Shown here in pieces: positions 26,353 to 35,140 of a DNA stretch of 64,000 nucleotides. The notes under the pieces were generated by a model that ran no database searches, was not told the DNA's origin, and was given only the letters and a program-made list of their open reading frames with translations. This DNA comes from Kallipyga massiliensis ph2 (GTDB taxonomy: Bacteria > Bacillota > Clostridia > Tissierellales > Peptoniphilaceae): assembly GCF_000311985.1 (NCBI RefSeq), contig NZ_HE978585.1:184290-248289 (forward strand). Direction: 5' to 3'. The number at the start of each line of letters is the position of its first letter. The first letter of the stretch is position 1. Both the position numbers and the translations under genes were made by a program.

Positions 26353-26862
26353 CTACTTATTTTTCTTCTTTTTCTTGAGCTTTTGGCTCAGCTTCTGTCG
26401 GTAGTCTTTCCCATCGTAGATCCGGATCTCGGGTTGGTATTCCCGAGCGAGGTCCAGGATCTTCTTCCGGTCGGCCGAGGGAAAGGTCACCCGCTTGGTG
26501 ACGTCGCCTCGGGTGAAGTAGAAGATGTTCTGGTCGGCTTGGCCGGGGATTTTCTCATAGGTAATGGCGTCAAGGTCCGACCAGGGGATCAGGCGGTGGT
26601 TGGTCCGAAAAATCATGTCGGCAAAAAACTCCAGGCCACGGGGGGTCACTGCGGCGTAGCGCTTGGTGACCAGGGAAAAAAGGAGGAGTAGGCCCAGGAT
26701 AATGGTGATCTTATACCGGGTCAGGAAGGCCATGCCGATCAAGAAGAAGGCCATGATCACCCCATATTTCGCCACCCAGGGCTTCTGTCCTGAATATTGG
26801 CGGCTGACAATTTTGGGGGCCTGATCTTTCCAGGGAAAGTCATGGTGAGAAAAAGCGGACAT
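26353..26862 (-). CDS. Small membrane protein with a PH-like (YcxB-type) domain
   Basis: 169 residues. Two close hydrophobic helices (about residues 33-66) are followed by a soluble part with a pattern seen in bacterial PH-like domains (YAAVTPRGLEF, then RLIPWSDLDAI and YFTRGD), and a Lys-rich tail (KKKKKNK). Function is unknown. It begins 5 bases after the nhaC stop with no clear ribosome binding site, so it is probably translated by coupling and belongs to the nhaC operon. Confidence 0.7.
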   Translation of the reverse strand: MSAFSHHDFPWKDQAPKIVSRQYSGQKPWVAKYGVIMAFFLIGMAFLTRYKITIILGLLLLFSLVTKRYAAVTPRGLEFFADMIFRTNHRLIPWSDLDAITYEKIPGQADQNIFYFTRGDVTKRVTFPSADRKKILDLAREYQPEIRIYDGKDYRQKLSQKLKKKKKNK

Positions 26863-26867
26863 GAAAC

Positions 26868-28403
26868 TTAGGCCTGAACCTTGGGGATGGTCCCGTTTTC
26901 ACGACCCTTGCGGAGGGCTTCCATAGCCACCTCATGAGCCTCTTCAGGCGCACCGGCGACCTTGCCCTGTCTGGTTTTCCCAAAGATGTTGGTGTAAGAA
27001 CCGTCAGCCCAGAAGATATTCCGGCCCATGAAGGCAGTGAGGGCAGCGTAGATGGGGTTCAGGAGGTTGACGAAGGCGAAGGGGAAGAATTTGAAGGAAT
27101 TCACACCCAGGGTCTTGGATTGATAAGCACCGCATGCGGTCCAGGGGAACATAACAGCCCAGAGGGTACCGGCATCTTCCAGAGTCCGGGACAACATGTT
27201 CCGGCTCAAGCCCATTTCGTCATATTTATCTTCATACAGAGGAGCAGGAACACCAATGCCGAGGAACTGGTCGCACATGGCGGCGTCGCAGAAGATGGAG
27301 GTCAGCATGGTGGCGAGGATCAGGGAGCCCACAGAATGGATCCGTTGCTTGAGGTGACCGAAGAGCTTCTCGACGATCCCGCAGCGCTCGAGGGCACCAC
27401 CGAAGGAGACGGCCAGGATAATCAGGTTGATGGTCCACATCTGGTTGTCCATACCACCTTTTGCTAAGGCTTCATCAAGGAACTCGTTGCCCGTTTCGAT
27501 GGAGGGGCCATAGTGGAGGATGGTGAAGGTGTCACCCACACTGCCGCCCCCTTGAAAAATATAGGCGAAGAGGACACCGGTGGCCACGGAAATGAGGACG
27601 CCAGGCAGTCCGGGAACCCGGAGGAGGCAGACCGCGATGACCACCAGGATAGGCAGGAGAACCAAAGGGTTAGTGTTGAAGTGATCAGCAATAGCTTGTT
27701 GGATTCCACCGGCAATGGTGGGATCGTAGCCGGCTTCGGAAACGTTGAAGCCGATGATGGTATAAATAATTAATGAAATCAAGAAGACCGGGCCGGTGGA
27801 GGAGATCATGGCGGCGACGTGGTCGAAAAGACCGGTGCCGGAAACGCCGGCGGCCAGGTTGGTGGTGTCGGAGAGGGGGGAGAACTTATCGCCGACATAG
27901 GCGCCGGAGATAACCATACCGGCGGTGATGGCGGGGTTCATGCCCAAACCTTCACCGATGGTCATGAAGGCAATACCGATGGTAGCGGTGGCGGTCCATG
28001 AGGATCCGCAGGCCAGGCCGACGATAGCGACCAGGATGCAGCCCACCGGAAGGAAGAGCTTGGGTGAGAGGAGGTCCAGACCGTAGTAGATAACAGCCGG
28101 GATGGTTCCGGACATCATAAAAGAGGATACCAGGAGACCGACGGTGAAGAGGATGAGGATGGCCCCCATCGTTGCAGAGATACGCTCCATAATTCCGTCC
28201 ATCATGTCATCAAATGAATGACCGCAAATAACTCCGATAATACAAGTCACGATCGTCGCGAAGATGAGGGGCATATGGGCCGCGTCATAATCTTCGTTAC
28301 TGAAGCCGAAGACGTAGACCATGAGGCAGACCATTACCAGGATAGGGATGATGGCTTCCAAGAAGCTCGGCAAGCGGACTTGCTTGGTGTCTTTGTTTGA
28401 CAT
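26868..28403 (-). CDS. nhaC: Na+/H+ antiporter NhaC family
   Basis: 511 residues with about 12 membrane helices and the NhaC signatures, including GLACGSSWTATATIGIAF, GAYVGDKFSPLSDTTN and CDQFLGIGV. It exchanges sodium (or a carboxylate/amine in sub-types such as malate-lactate antiporters) for protons. AGAAAGGA precedes the ATG at 28403. The promoter region is shared with the divergent brnQ and carries an AGTAAAC/GTTTACT inverted repeat. Confidence 0.88.
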   Translation of the reverse strand: MSNKDTKQVRLPSFLEAIIPILVMVCLMVYVFGFSNEDYDAAHMPLIFATIVTCIIGVICGHSFDDMMDGIMERISATMGAILILFTVGLLVSSFMMSGTIPAVIYYGLDLLSPKLFLPVGCILVAIVGLACGSSWTATATIGIAFMTIGEGLGMNPAITAGMVISGAYVGDKFSPLSDTTNLAAGVSGTGLFDHVAAMISSTGPVFLISLIIYTIIGFNVSEAGYDPTIAGGIQQAIADHFNTNPLVLLPILVVIAVCLLRVPGLPGVLISVATGVLFAYIFQGGGSVGDTFTILHYGPSIETGNEFLDEALAKGGMDNQMWTINLIILAVSFGGALERCGIVEKLFGHLKQRIHSVGSLILATMLTSIFCDAAMCDQFLGIGVPAPLYEDKYDEMGLSRNMLSRTLEDAGTLWAVMFPWTACGAYQSKTLGVNSFKFFPFAFVNLLNPIYAALTAFMGRNIFWADGSYTNIFGKTRQGKVAGAPEEAHEVAMEALRKGRENGTIPKVQA

Positions 28404-28494
28404 CGTTTTGTCCTTTCTAGTTTCATAGGGTTTCGGTTGGCAGTGAGGAAACCTTTTTTACTCCTCCGTTTGAAAAGGATTTCACTATGACTAT

Positions 28495-28526
28495 AGTAAA
28501 CATGGAACGTCTACTTAGCGTTTACT
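28495..28526. promoter_or_regulatory. Inverted repeat in the nhaC-brnQ divergent region
   Basis: AGTAAAC (28495-28501) and GTTTACT (28520-28526) are inverted with an 18-base spacer, about 95 bases before nhaC. This could be an operator; no regulator is encoded nearby. Confidence 0.35.
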
Positions 28527-28544
28527 TGTCAAATTTTTTCCTCA

Positions 28545-28573
28545 TTCTCACATTATACATTATTTGGTATAAT
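28545..28573 (+). promoter_or_regulatory. Candidate promoter of brnQ
   Basis: A consensus -10 TATAAT at 28568-28573 has a weak -35 (TTCTCA) 17 bases upstream. It is followed by about 78 bases of leader before the GTG start at 28652. Confidence 0.5.
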
Positions 28574-28651
28574 TAATTCATTCAAATTTATTTGGCCCTA
28601 TCCCCCAATAAGGGAAGGCGGGCCTAAGCTTTTATCAATAAGGAGTTCGCC

Positions 28652-30001
28652 GTGAAAAAACTAACTCGGAAACAATCCCTGACTGTGGGCAGCCTTCTCT
28701 TCGGTATGCTCTTCGGATCCGGGAACGTCATCTTCCCCCCCATGCTCGGACAAAACGCCGGAGGGTCCTACCTCCCCGCCGCCATCGGCTTCCTCATCGC
28801 CGCTGTCGGACTCCCCATCCTGGCCATCATTTCCTTTGCCCTCTCCCGCAAAGAAACCCTCAAGGACTACGCCGGCCAGGCCGGTCAGGGATTCGGCCTC
28901 TTCTACACCCTCCTCTTACTCCTGACCATCGGCCCCCTCTTCGCCATGCCCAGAAACGCCACAGTCGCCTTTGAGGTGGGGATCAAGCCCCTCCTTTCCG
29001 GAGAGGCCACCCTCCCCCTCCTCATCTACTCCCTGGTCTTCTTCAGCCTAGCCCTCTACTTCTCCCTCCGGCCGGCCAAGATCCTTGACGTCATCGGCCG
29101 CTTCATGGCCCCCCTTTTCATCTTCCTCATGGGCATCCTCCTGGTCATGAGCTTCACCAACCCCATGGGCAACCCCGCCTCATTCGAGGCCCAGGGGGCC
29201 TATGCCCAAGCCTCCTTCCCCCAGGGCCTGATCGACGGCTACCAGACCATGGACGTCCTGGCCTGCGTCGCCTTCGGGATCACCATCATCACCACCATCC
29301 GCCAGCTGGGCATCCGGGATGAGGCGGACATCGCCCGGGAAACCGGCCGGTCCTCCCTCTTCACCCTGGTCATCATGTCCATCCTCTACCTGGGCCTGAC
29401 CTACATCGGCGCCTCCTCCATGGGGATCATGCCGGGACAGGAAAACGGCGGCCAGGTCCTCGTCCTCACCGCCAAGCACTACCTGGGCAACCCCGGCCTC
29501 TTCCTCCTCGGCCTCACCATCACCGTCGCCTGCCTCAAGACCGTCATCGGACTGGCCGTCTCCATCTCCCAGACCTTCGTCCGCCTCTTCCCCCAGGGCC
29601 CCTCGGATAAAGCCTGGACCCTGACCTTCATCGGCATCGCCTTCCTCCTCGCCAACTTCGGCCTCAACGCCATCATCAAGCTCTCCGTGCCCGCCCTCAT
29701 GTTCCTCTACCCCCTCACCATCACCCTCATCCTCCTCTGGCTCCTCAACGCCATAGCCCCCCTCAAGAAGGCCGCCTTCACCCTGACCATCATCCTGGCC
29801 GCCATCCCCGCCTTCTTCGACTGCCTGGCCGCCAGCCCCGAAGCCATCGCCAAATCCGCCCCCATCACCGCCCTCCTCGCCTTCCCCGAAAACTTCCTTC
29901 CTTTATATAAGCTGGGCATGGGCTGGCTGGCCCCCGTCGCCATCGCCCTCGTCCTCTCCCTCCTCTTCCTCCGGAAGAAAGAGGGTGCGCCGGCGGCCTA
30001 A
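28652..30001 (+). CDS. brnQ: Branched-chain amino acid:cation symporter BrnQ
   Basis: 449 residues with 12 predicted helices. The N-terminal LLFGMLFGSGNVIFPPMLG is the family hallmark. It imports Leu, Ile and Val with sodium or protons. The start is a GTG at 28652, fixed by AAGGAG 6 bases upstream. Codon use is strongly GC-rich (third positions almost all C or G), in contrast to the first 21 kb. The 3' side carries tandem hairpin array C and a long bidirectional terminator before the convergent pepD. Confidence 0.95.
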   Translation: MKKLTRKQSLTVGSLLFGMLFGSGNVIFPPMLGQNAGGSYLPAAIGFLIAAVGLPILAIISFALSRKETLKDYAGQAGQGFGLFYTLLLLLTIGPLFAMPRNATVAFEVGIKPLLSGEATLPLLIYSLVFFSLALYFSLRPAKILDVIGRFMAPLFIFLMGILLVMSFTNPMGNPASFEAQGAYAQASFPQGLIDGYQTMDVLACVAFGITIITTIRQLGIRDEADIARETGRSSLFTLVIMSILYLGLTYIGASSMGIMPGQENGGQVLVLTAKHYLGNPGLFLLGLTITVACLKTVIGLAVSISQTFVRLFPQGPSDKAWTLTFIGIAFLLANFGLNAIIKLSVPALMFLYPLTITLILLWLLNAIAPLKKAAFTLTIILAAIPAFFDCLAASPEAIAKSAPITALLAFPENFLPLYKLGMGWLAPVAIALVLSLLFLRKKEGAPAA

Positions 30002-30010
30002 GGGCTCCAC

Positions 30011-30320
30011 ATGGCCCCCTTTTTCCTCGATTCCGCCAAATGAGGAGGCTTCCAATGGCCTCCCTTTCCCCCAATTCCGCCGGATGAGGCGGCTCCGCAT
30101 GGCCTCCCTTTCCCCCGATTCTGCCAAATAAGGCGGCTCATGAAAGCCTCCCTGTTCCCCAATTTCGCCAGATGAGGAGGCTCCGCATGGCCCCCTTATC
30201 CCCCGATTCCGCCGAATGAGGAGGCTCCGCATGGCCCCCTTATCCTCTGATTCCGCAGGATGAGGCGGCTTTGCTTGGCCTCCCCTTCCCCCGTTTCCCC
30301 AAATAAGGGGGCTTACAGGC
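30011..30320. repeat. Tandem hairpin array C (44-bp period)
   Basis: About seven units at 44-base spacing (for example ATGGCC at 30011, 30055, 30099, 30187 and 30231). A unit reads GCCTCC or GCCCCC arm, pyrimidine tract, core ATTCCGCCAAAT, then GAGGAGGC arm and a 7-base linker such as TCCGCAT. Arms of neighbours pair as GGAGGC/GCCTCC. It lies between convergent brnQ and pepD. Confidence 0.92.
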
Positions 30321-30345
30321 GGCCCCACATCGCCCCCACCACAAA

Positions 30346-30425
30346 GCAACCCCCAGACCCGACCTGAGCGCATTGCAAATCCGAAAGGATTTGCCTAAGC
30401 GAAGGCGGGACTGGGGGTTGTTTTG
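30346..30425. terminator. Long bidirectional terminator with GNRA-capped inner hairpin
   Basis: Outer arms CAACCCCCAG (30348-30357) and CTGGGGGTTG (30411-30420) enclose an inner hairpin GCAAATCC-GAAA-GGATTTGC, and TTTT follows. It separates brnQ from the convergent pepD. Confidence 0.75.
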
Positions 30426-30446
30426 CTAGACCTGGGGGTTGCTCTC

Positions 30447-31850
30447 TTACAGGGCTTTCAAAATTTCCTTCACATAGGCGAAGGTCCGCTCAGCGGAAGC
30501 CATGTCCAACCGCTCTTTGACGGAGTGGACGTCGTACATATTGGGACCGATAGAGACAAATTCGAGTTCGGGCCGCTGGTCATAGATGCAGCCACATTCC
30601 AGTCCGGCATGGATAACCAGGACTTCCATGTCCTTGCCGGTGACTTCTTTGTAGTTCCGACAGCAGGTGTCCCGGAGGGCCGACTCCTCCATGAAGCCCC
30701 ATGCGGGGTAGACGGCGAAGGTCCGGGAGGCCAGACGAGCTTGGTCCGCCGCCTCATCCACCTTGGCCCGGAGCTTGCCCAGGTCCACTTCTTCCGAGGA
30801 CCGGAAGGAGATGACCACCTCAACCTCCCCATCCTTCTGGTCGATGATGGCGATGTTGGATGAGGTCTGGACCAGGTCGCTGTTTTTTAGGTGGGCGAAA
30901 ACGCCATTGGGGATGGTGGTCAGGAAGCGGAGGAGGTCTTCAGAAAGACCGGAGGCCCAGACTTCCTCGGGCATAGCGGTCTCTTCCAGGTGGAAGGCCG
31001 GGCTTCCCTCCAAGTCGCCATGGTCCGCCAGGACCCCGTCCAGGACAGCCTGGATATCGGCTTGGGACTTGTCGGTGACAAAGACCGCCTCGCTCCGGGA
31101 GGGGATGACATTGTCCAGGCGGCCCGAGGTTAGGGAGGCCAGCTGGACCAGGTCCGTTCCATAGATAGCCTGGAGGGCCTGGGCCATGAGGATGATGGCA
31201 TTGCCCCGGGGCTTATCGATATCGGAGCCGGAGTGACCGCCGACCAGGCCGTCCAGGACCAGGCGGTAGGCGGAGCCGGCCTGGGGGGCGGTGGTTTCCA
31301 GGGACCGGGTCAATGAGTAGGTGAAGCCTCCGGCAGAGCCGGCGGTCAGGACCCCCTCTTCCTCGGAGTCCAGGTTGATGAAGCGACTTCCCTGGAGCTT
31401 GTGGGCATCGAAGTCCAACATGCCGGACATCCCGGTCTCCTCATCGGTCGTCACCAGGACCTCCAGGGCAGGGTGGGCCAGGCTCTTGTCCTCCAGGATG
31501 GCCAGGGCCATGGCAACGGCGATTCCATTGTCCGCCCCCAGGGTGGTGTCCTTGGCCTTGAGGAATCCCTCCTCCTCGACCAGCTCAATGGGGTCCTTGT
31601 CGAAGTCGTGGTCCGACTCCGGCGTCTTCTCGCAGACCATATCCATATGGCCCTGGAGGATGACCCCCTCATGGTCCTCATAGCCCGGGGATGCAGGCTT
31701 GCGGATGAGGATGTTCAGGGCCTCGTCCTGGTCGACTTCCAGGCCCATGCCCTCAGCCACTTCCTTCAGCCAATTCGATACCCGCTCCTCCTTCTTGCTG
31801 GGGCGGGGGATTTTCGAAAGTTCCTTAAAATAATGCCAAACTCTGTCCAT
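30447..31850 (-). CDS. pepD: Aminoacyl-histidine dipeptidase (PepD, M20 family)
   Basis: 467 residues. Metal and catalytic motifs of M20 peptidases are visible: LQGHMDMVCEK (His ligand and catalytic Asp), LGADNGIA (bridging Asp) and TTDEETGM (catalytic base Glu). A lid domain lies in the middle. PepD is a cytosolic zinc dipeptidase acting on Xaa-His and other dipeptides. AAGGAG precedes the ATG at 31850. Monocistronic, convergent with brnQ. Confidence 0.93.
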   Translation of the reverse strand: MDRVWHYFKELSKIPRPSKKEERVSNWLKEVAEGMGLEVDQDEALNILIRKPASPGYEDHEGVILQGHMDMVCEKTPESDHDFDKDPIELVEEEGFLKAKDTTLGADNGIAVAMALAILEDKSLAHPALEVLVTTDEETGMSGMLDFDAHKLQGSRFINLDSEEEGVLTAGSAGGFTYSLTRSLETTAPQAGSAYRLVLDGLVGGHSGSDIDKPRGNAIILMAQALQAIYGTDLVQLASLTSGRLDNVIPSRSEAVFVTDKSQADIQAVLDGVLADHGDLEGSPAFHLEETAMPEEVWASGLSEDLLRFLTTIPNGVFAHLKNSDLVQTSSNIAIIDQKDGEVEVVISFRSSEEVDLGKLRAKVDEAADQARLASRTFAVYPAWGFMEESALRDTCCRNYKEVTGKDMEVLVIHAGLECGCIYDQRPELEFVSIGPNMYDVHSVKERLDMASAERTFAYVKEILKAL

Positions 31851-31995
31851 GCATTTCTCCTTCCACGGGGCCTGAGGTCCCTGATTTATTCATGTAAGCT
31901 AGTAAACATTCGTCGTGACGAGAGGGCCTGGTCAAGGGCTATCCGACCCGACCCCCTCCTGCCTCCCCATTATACCAAAAGACCCCGATGCCGAC

Positions 31996-32655
31996 TCATG
32001 AGAACCAATACTGGCTGAGGAGGCCGATGACCAGGAGGTGGGCCGGATAGAAGACGTAGAAGAAGTACTTGATCTCCCGGCCCCGCTGCCCGTTGTAGAA
32101 GCCGGTCAGGAGGACCCCCAGGGCGGCCCAGTTCTGGTAGAGGTTGGCCGCCGCCACCAGGCCCTTGCCACCCCAACCCAGGTCCCGGCAGAGGTAGAAC
32201 AGAAAGATGACCAGGACTCCGTAGAAACCATAGTCAGACCCAGCGAAATGAGCCAGGGCCATGGCCCCCGCTACGCCCATGAGGCGGAGGAGGAAGGGCC
32301 AATCTTTTTTATTGTAGCTGGCCAGAGCAAGGAGACCGAAGAGGAGGGTGAAAAGGACGTTTTGGCCCTCCATGGAAAACCAGGTCCCTGTGCAGAAGAA
32401 GTCGAAAAAGGGCTCGGTGGCCAGGGCAAAGAGGGCCATCCGGCCCATATACCGGGCCAGGTTTTTCGTGTGGACAAAGCCTTCGACCAGGAGGAAGCAG
32501 AAGATGGGGAAGGCCAGCCGGCCCACCCCCCGGCAGAGGGTGTAGAGGACCATCTTGTCCGGATCGGCCAGGCCCACGTAGTAGACCAGGCCGTAGCCGA
32601 TATGGTCAATCGCCATCGTAAGGATGGCGATGAGCTTGAGCTGAAAGCCGGTCAT
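31996..32655 (-). CDS. TraX-family membrane protein (acyltransferase-like)
   Basis: 219 residues with seven or eight membrane helices. The N-terminus FQLKLIAILTMAIDHIGYGL with the Asp-His pair and the end YFFYVFYPAHLLVIGLL are typical of TraX, the family of the F-pilin acetylase. In Firmicutes chromosomes the acceptor is unknown. The ATG overlaps the stop of the oxidoreductase gene by four bases (ATGA), so the two are translationally coupled. Confidence 0.88.
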   Translation of the reverse strand: MTGFQLKLIAILTMAIDHIGYGLVYYVGLADPDKMVLYTLCRGVGRLAFPIFCFLLVEGFVHTKNLARYMGRMALFALATEPFFDFFCTGTWFSMEGQNVLFTLLFGLLALASYNKKDWPFLLRLMGVAGAMALAHFAGSDYGFYGVLVIFLFYLCRDLGWGGKGLVAAANLYQNWAALGVLLTGFYNGQRGREIKYFFYVFYPAHLLVIGLLSQYWFS

Positions 32656-34124
32656 CGGTCCTCCGCCTTGACCCCTTGGACCTCCTTATCCGGGTCCCGG
32701 AAAAAGGACCGGACGAGGGCATCCCCGTGGCGCTCCTGAGCCAGTTCTTCCTCCGCCAGGCCCAGCTCCCTGGCCAAGATCCCCGGCACCTTCTGTCCAC
32801 ACCGTCTCCCCTGGCAGGGGCCCATGCCGGCTCGGCACCGCCGCTTGACCCCATCCACCGTCTTGGCCCCGGCCGGCCGGTGGATGGCCTCCAAAATCTC
32901 GCCCAAAGAGACCTGCTCGCAGAGGCAGATGATCTCCCCGTAGTTGGGATCTTCCTGGATTTTCTTAGCCCTTTCCTCTTCCGGCAGGTGAGCTACCCGG
33001 TCGATCCCCTTTCGCCGGCCGACATAGTCCGCCTTCTCCGGGCCATCAAAGCCCATCTCATGGAGGAGGCCGTCCACATACTCGGCAATGGCCGGGGAGG
33101 AGGTCAGGCCGGGAGATTCGATTCCCCCCACCTGGATGACCCCCTCCATCTTCTTGGAGGGATAAATCATAAACTCATGGGTATCCGGCTTGGCCCGAAC
33201 CCCGGTAAAGACCCGGATGGAGGTCGACAAGTCCAGGTCAGGCACCGACTTTTTGGATAGGCGGTCGACCAGGTCCAGGGAATCCTCCATGGTGTCCGTC
33301 TCCAGCTCCGAGGTGATGGCCGAGGCCGTGGGTCCGACCATAGTATTCCCCTCATAAGTCGCCGTCACCAAAATCCCCTTGCCCTTGGCCGTCGGGGTCT
33401 GGAAGACCACGGTGGAAATCTCCTGGTCTGCCTGCTTGCGGAGGATCCGGTAAACCCCCATGGTGGGGATGATGGAAAAGTCCTCATCCCCCGCCATCCG
33501 GGCGACCTCATCCGAGTGGAGGCCGGTGCAGTTGACCACAAAGCGGGCCATGAAGTCCCCCTGGTTGGTCTTAACCCGGACCCCCTCATCCGTTTTTTCC
33601 AGGCCGACGACTTCCCGCTCGGTGAAAAGCTCCACCCTGTTTTCCAGGGCGTTTTCGATGAAGGCATAGCACATGCCGAAGGGAGAAACTACTCCCGAAC
33701 CCGGGCACCAAAGGGCTGCCACCACTTTATCGGAGAGCCGGGGTTCGATCTCCCGGGCCCTCTCGCCGTCGATGAGCTCCAGGTTCTCCACCCCGTTTTC
33801 CGTCCCTCTTTCCATGAGCATATCCAGGGCTTCCCGGTCCTCATCATCAAAGGCCACCACCAGGGATCCGATCTCCCGGTAGACAAAGTCCAATTCCTTG
33901 GCCAGGGCCGGGATCATCTGGTTCCCCCGGACGTTGAAGCGGGCTTTTAAGGTCCCGGGCTTGGCATCAAAGCCCCCATGGACAATGGCCGAATTGGCCT
34001 TGGTGGTCTCCGTGCAGACCTCGACGTTCTTTTCGAGAACGGCCACCTTCCCTTCATAGCGGGACAGGCGCTGGGCTAAAGCACAGCCGACCACTCCACC
34101 GCCAATAATGATAACATCGTACAT
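32652..34124 (-). CDS. FAD-dependent oxidoreductase with BFD-like [2Fe-2S] domain
   Basis: 490 residues. The N-terminal FAD fold (IIIGGGVVGCALAQRL) and the glycerol-3-phosphate dehydrogenase/L-2-hydroxyglutarate oxidase-type DAO domain fill the first 380 residues. A C-terminal BFD-like domain has four Cys (CLC, then CRAGMGPCQG) that would bind an iron-sulfur cluster. This layout matches GlpA-like anaerobic dehydrogenases. The ATG at 34124 follows AAAGGGGGAAAG and precedes the FAD motif; the longer frame from 34178 overlaps the GNAT gene and is rejected. The middle gene of a GNAT-oxidoreductase-TraX operon. Confidence 0.87.
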   Translation of the reverse strand: MYDVIIIGGGVVGCALAQRLSRYEGKVAVLEKNVEVCTETTKANSAIVHGGFDAKPGTLKARFNVRGNQMIPALAKELDFVYREIGSLVVAFDDEDREALDMLMERGTENGVENLELIDGERAREIEPRLSDKVVAALWCPGSGVVSPFGMCYAFIENALENRVELFTEREVVGLEKTDEGVRVKTNQGDFMARFVVNCTGLHSDEVARMAGDEDFSIIPTMGVYRILRKQADQEISTVVFQTPTAKGKGILVTATYEGNTMVGPTASAITSELETDTMEDSLDLVDRLSKKSVPDLDLSTSIRVFTGVRAKPDTHEFMIYPSKKMEGVIQVGGIESPGLTSSPAIAEYVDGLLHEMGFDGPEKADYVGRRKGIDRVAHLPEEERAKKIQEDPNYGEIICLCEQVSLGEILEAIHRPAGAKTVDGVKRRCRAGMGPCQGRRCGQKVPGILARELGLAEEELAQERHGDALVRSFFRDPDKEVQGVKAEDR

Positions 34125-34156
34125 TCTTTCCCCCTTTCTCCTTACCAAAATCTTGC

Positions 34157-34717
34157 CTACTTCTGCCTTTCCAGCCACTCGGACCGTAGTATGGCGTAGC
34201 AGATCATATCCCCGATCCCCTGGTTGGACTTGCCGGCCTGGCGGAGGACCCCCTCCCGGACCATGCCCGCCTTGACCATGACCCGGCCGGATGCCGGATT
34301 GTTGGAGTCATGCCGGGCGGCAATCCGGTTGTAGTCCATCTCCCGGAAGAGGAAGTCGACGGCCCCCTTAACGGCCTGGCTCATATAGCCCCGCCCCCAA
34401 AACTTCCGGGCCAGGCAATAGCCCAACTCGCAGGCCATGATGTCCTCATCCCGGCTAACCACATTAACCGACCCGATGGCTTCCTGGGGCTTGGTCTTCT
34501 CCGCGATGGCCCAGTTGGCCCCGAAGCCCTGGTTGTCGAAGGCAAACTCCGTGCAGATCTCCAGGGACTCCGCGATGGATTCATGAGGCGACCAGGTCAG
34601 GAACTTGATCACCTCCGGATCCTGGGCCCAATTCCGGAACATGGCCGGCGCATCCGAAATCTGGAAGGGGCGGAGGATGAGGTCCTCCGTCGTCACCACT
34701 TGTACTTTTTTCCGCAT
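34157..34717 (-). CDS. GNAT acetyltransferase (RimJ/RimL-like)
   Basis: 186 residues. The GNAT fold is shown by the N-terminal ETEDLILRPF-like stretch (TTEDLILRPFQISDAPAMF) and the acetyl-CoA loop (LGYCLARKFWGRGYMSQAV). Such proteins acetylate protein N-termini or small molecules; the substrate is not evident. AAGGAG precedes the ATG. First gene of the operon, 32 bases before the oxidoreductase. Confidence 0.88.
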   Translation of the reverse strand: MRKKVQVVTTEDLILRPFQISDAPAMFRNWAQDPEVIKFLTWSPHESIAESLEICTEFAFDNQGFGANWAIAEKTKPQEAIGSVNVVSRDEDIMACELGYCLARKFWGRGYMSQAVKGAVDFLFREMDYNRIAARHDSNNPASGRVMVKAGMVREGVLRQAGKSNQGIGDMICYAILRSEWLERQK

Positions 34718-34785
34718 AGTCTACTCCTTTTCTTTCTTGCTTCTATTATAAGGGATTGGGCGGGAGGCCTGGCAAAAACCTCATG

Positions 34786-34826
34786 AAATTACCCCCGGCA
34801 CAGACGCTTGTCCGAACCGGGGGTAA
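34786..34826 (-). terminator. Terminator after the XRE operon
   Basis: TTACCCCCGG (34789-34798) pairs with CCGGGGGTAA (34817-34826); on the minus strand TTTCATG follows. It is 46 bases beyond the end of the 88-residue gene. Confidence 0.65.
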
Positions 34827-34871
34827 CAGGAGGGAAGTGATTGATGGATGTGGTATATCGAAGGAGGCGGT

Positions 34872-35138
34872 TTATGGATAGATGGTGACATGGTCCCCAT
34901 CCGACGACTCCACCTCGACCAAGGGAAGGCCGGGGTAGTCCTTCCGCATTTGTAGGAGGTCTCGACCGGCCAGGGGCAGCATCTCATAGGGGATGGCCGG
35001 AACCTTCTCCCCTTCCTCCAGCTTTGCTGCCTGGAGGCTTTTTTTTATGATGTGTCCGGAGAAGCCGGAGAAAACGAAGCGAGTGGGCAGGGGGATAACC
35101 ATGCGGTGGCCATCCGCCGGGTCAATGATGATCTTCAT
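34872..35138 (-). CDS. Small stand-alone SHOCT-like (YvlB/LiaX-N type) protein
   Basis: 88 residues, no signal or membrane helix. It opens MKIIIDPADGHRMVIPLPTRF and ends LVEVESSDGDHVTIYP, and both ends match the C-terminal domain of the XRE regulator directly upstream (which has SSDGDKVRVNLPLP and LVEVESADGDFVEIYVE). The pattern resembles the small domain of YvlB and the N-terminus of LiaX (from memory). It begins 2 bases after the regulator's stop with only a weak ribosome binding site, so is coupled to it. A partner or competitor of the regulator's own domain is a plausible role. Confidence 0.7.
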   Translation of the reverse strand: MKIIIDPADGHRMVIPLPTRFVFSGFSGHIIKKSLQAAKLEEGEKVPAIPYEMLPLAGRDLLQMRKDYPGLPLVEVESSDGDHVTIYP

Positions 35139-35140
35139 GG

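Noticed and set aside
25752..26378. Several open frames across array B on both strands.
   Set aside because: They consist of translated repeat units with no ribosome binding site and differ between frames only by repeat phase.
29903..30373. An open frame of about 156 codons on the minus strand over array C.
   Set aside because: It is repeat translation, overlapping the end of brnQ, with no support as a gene.
32038..32739. A plus-strand open frame of 233 codons opposite TraX.
   Set aside because: TraX has family motifs and a coupled start; the opposite frame has neither.
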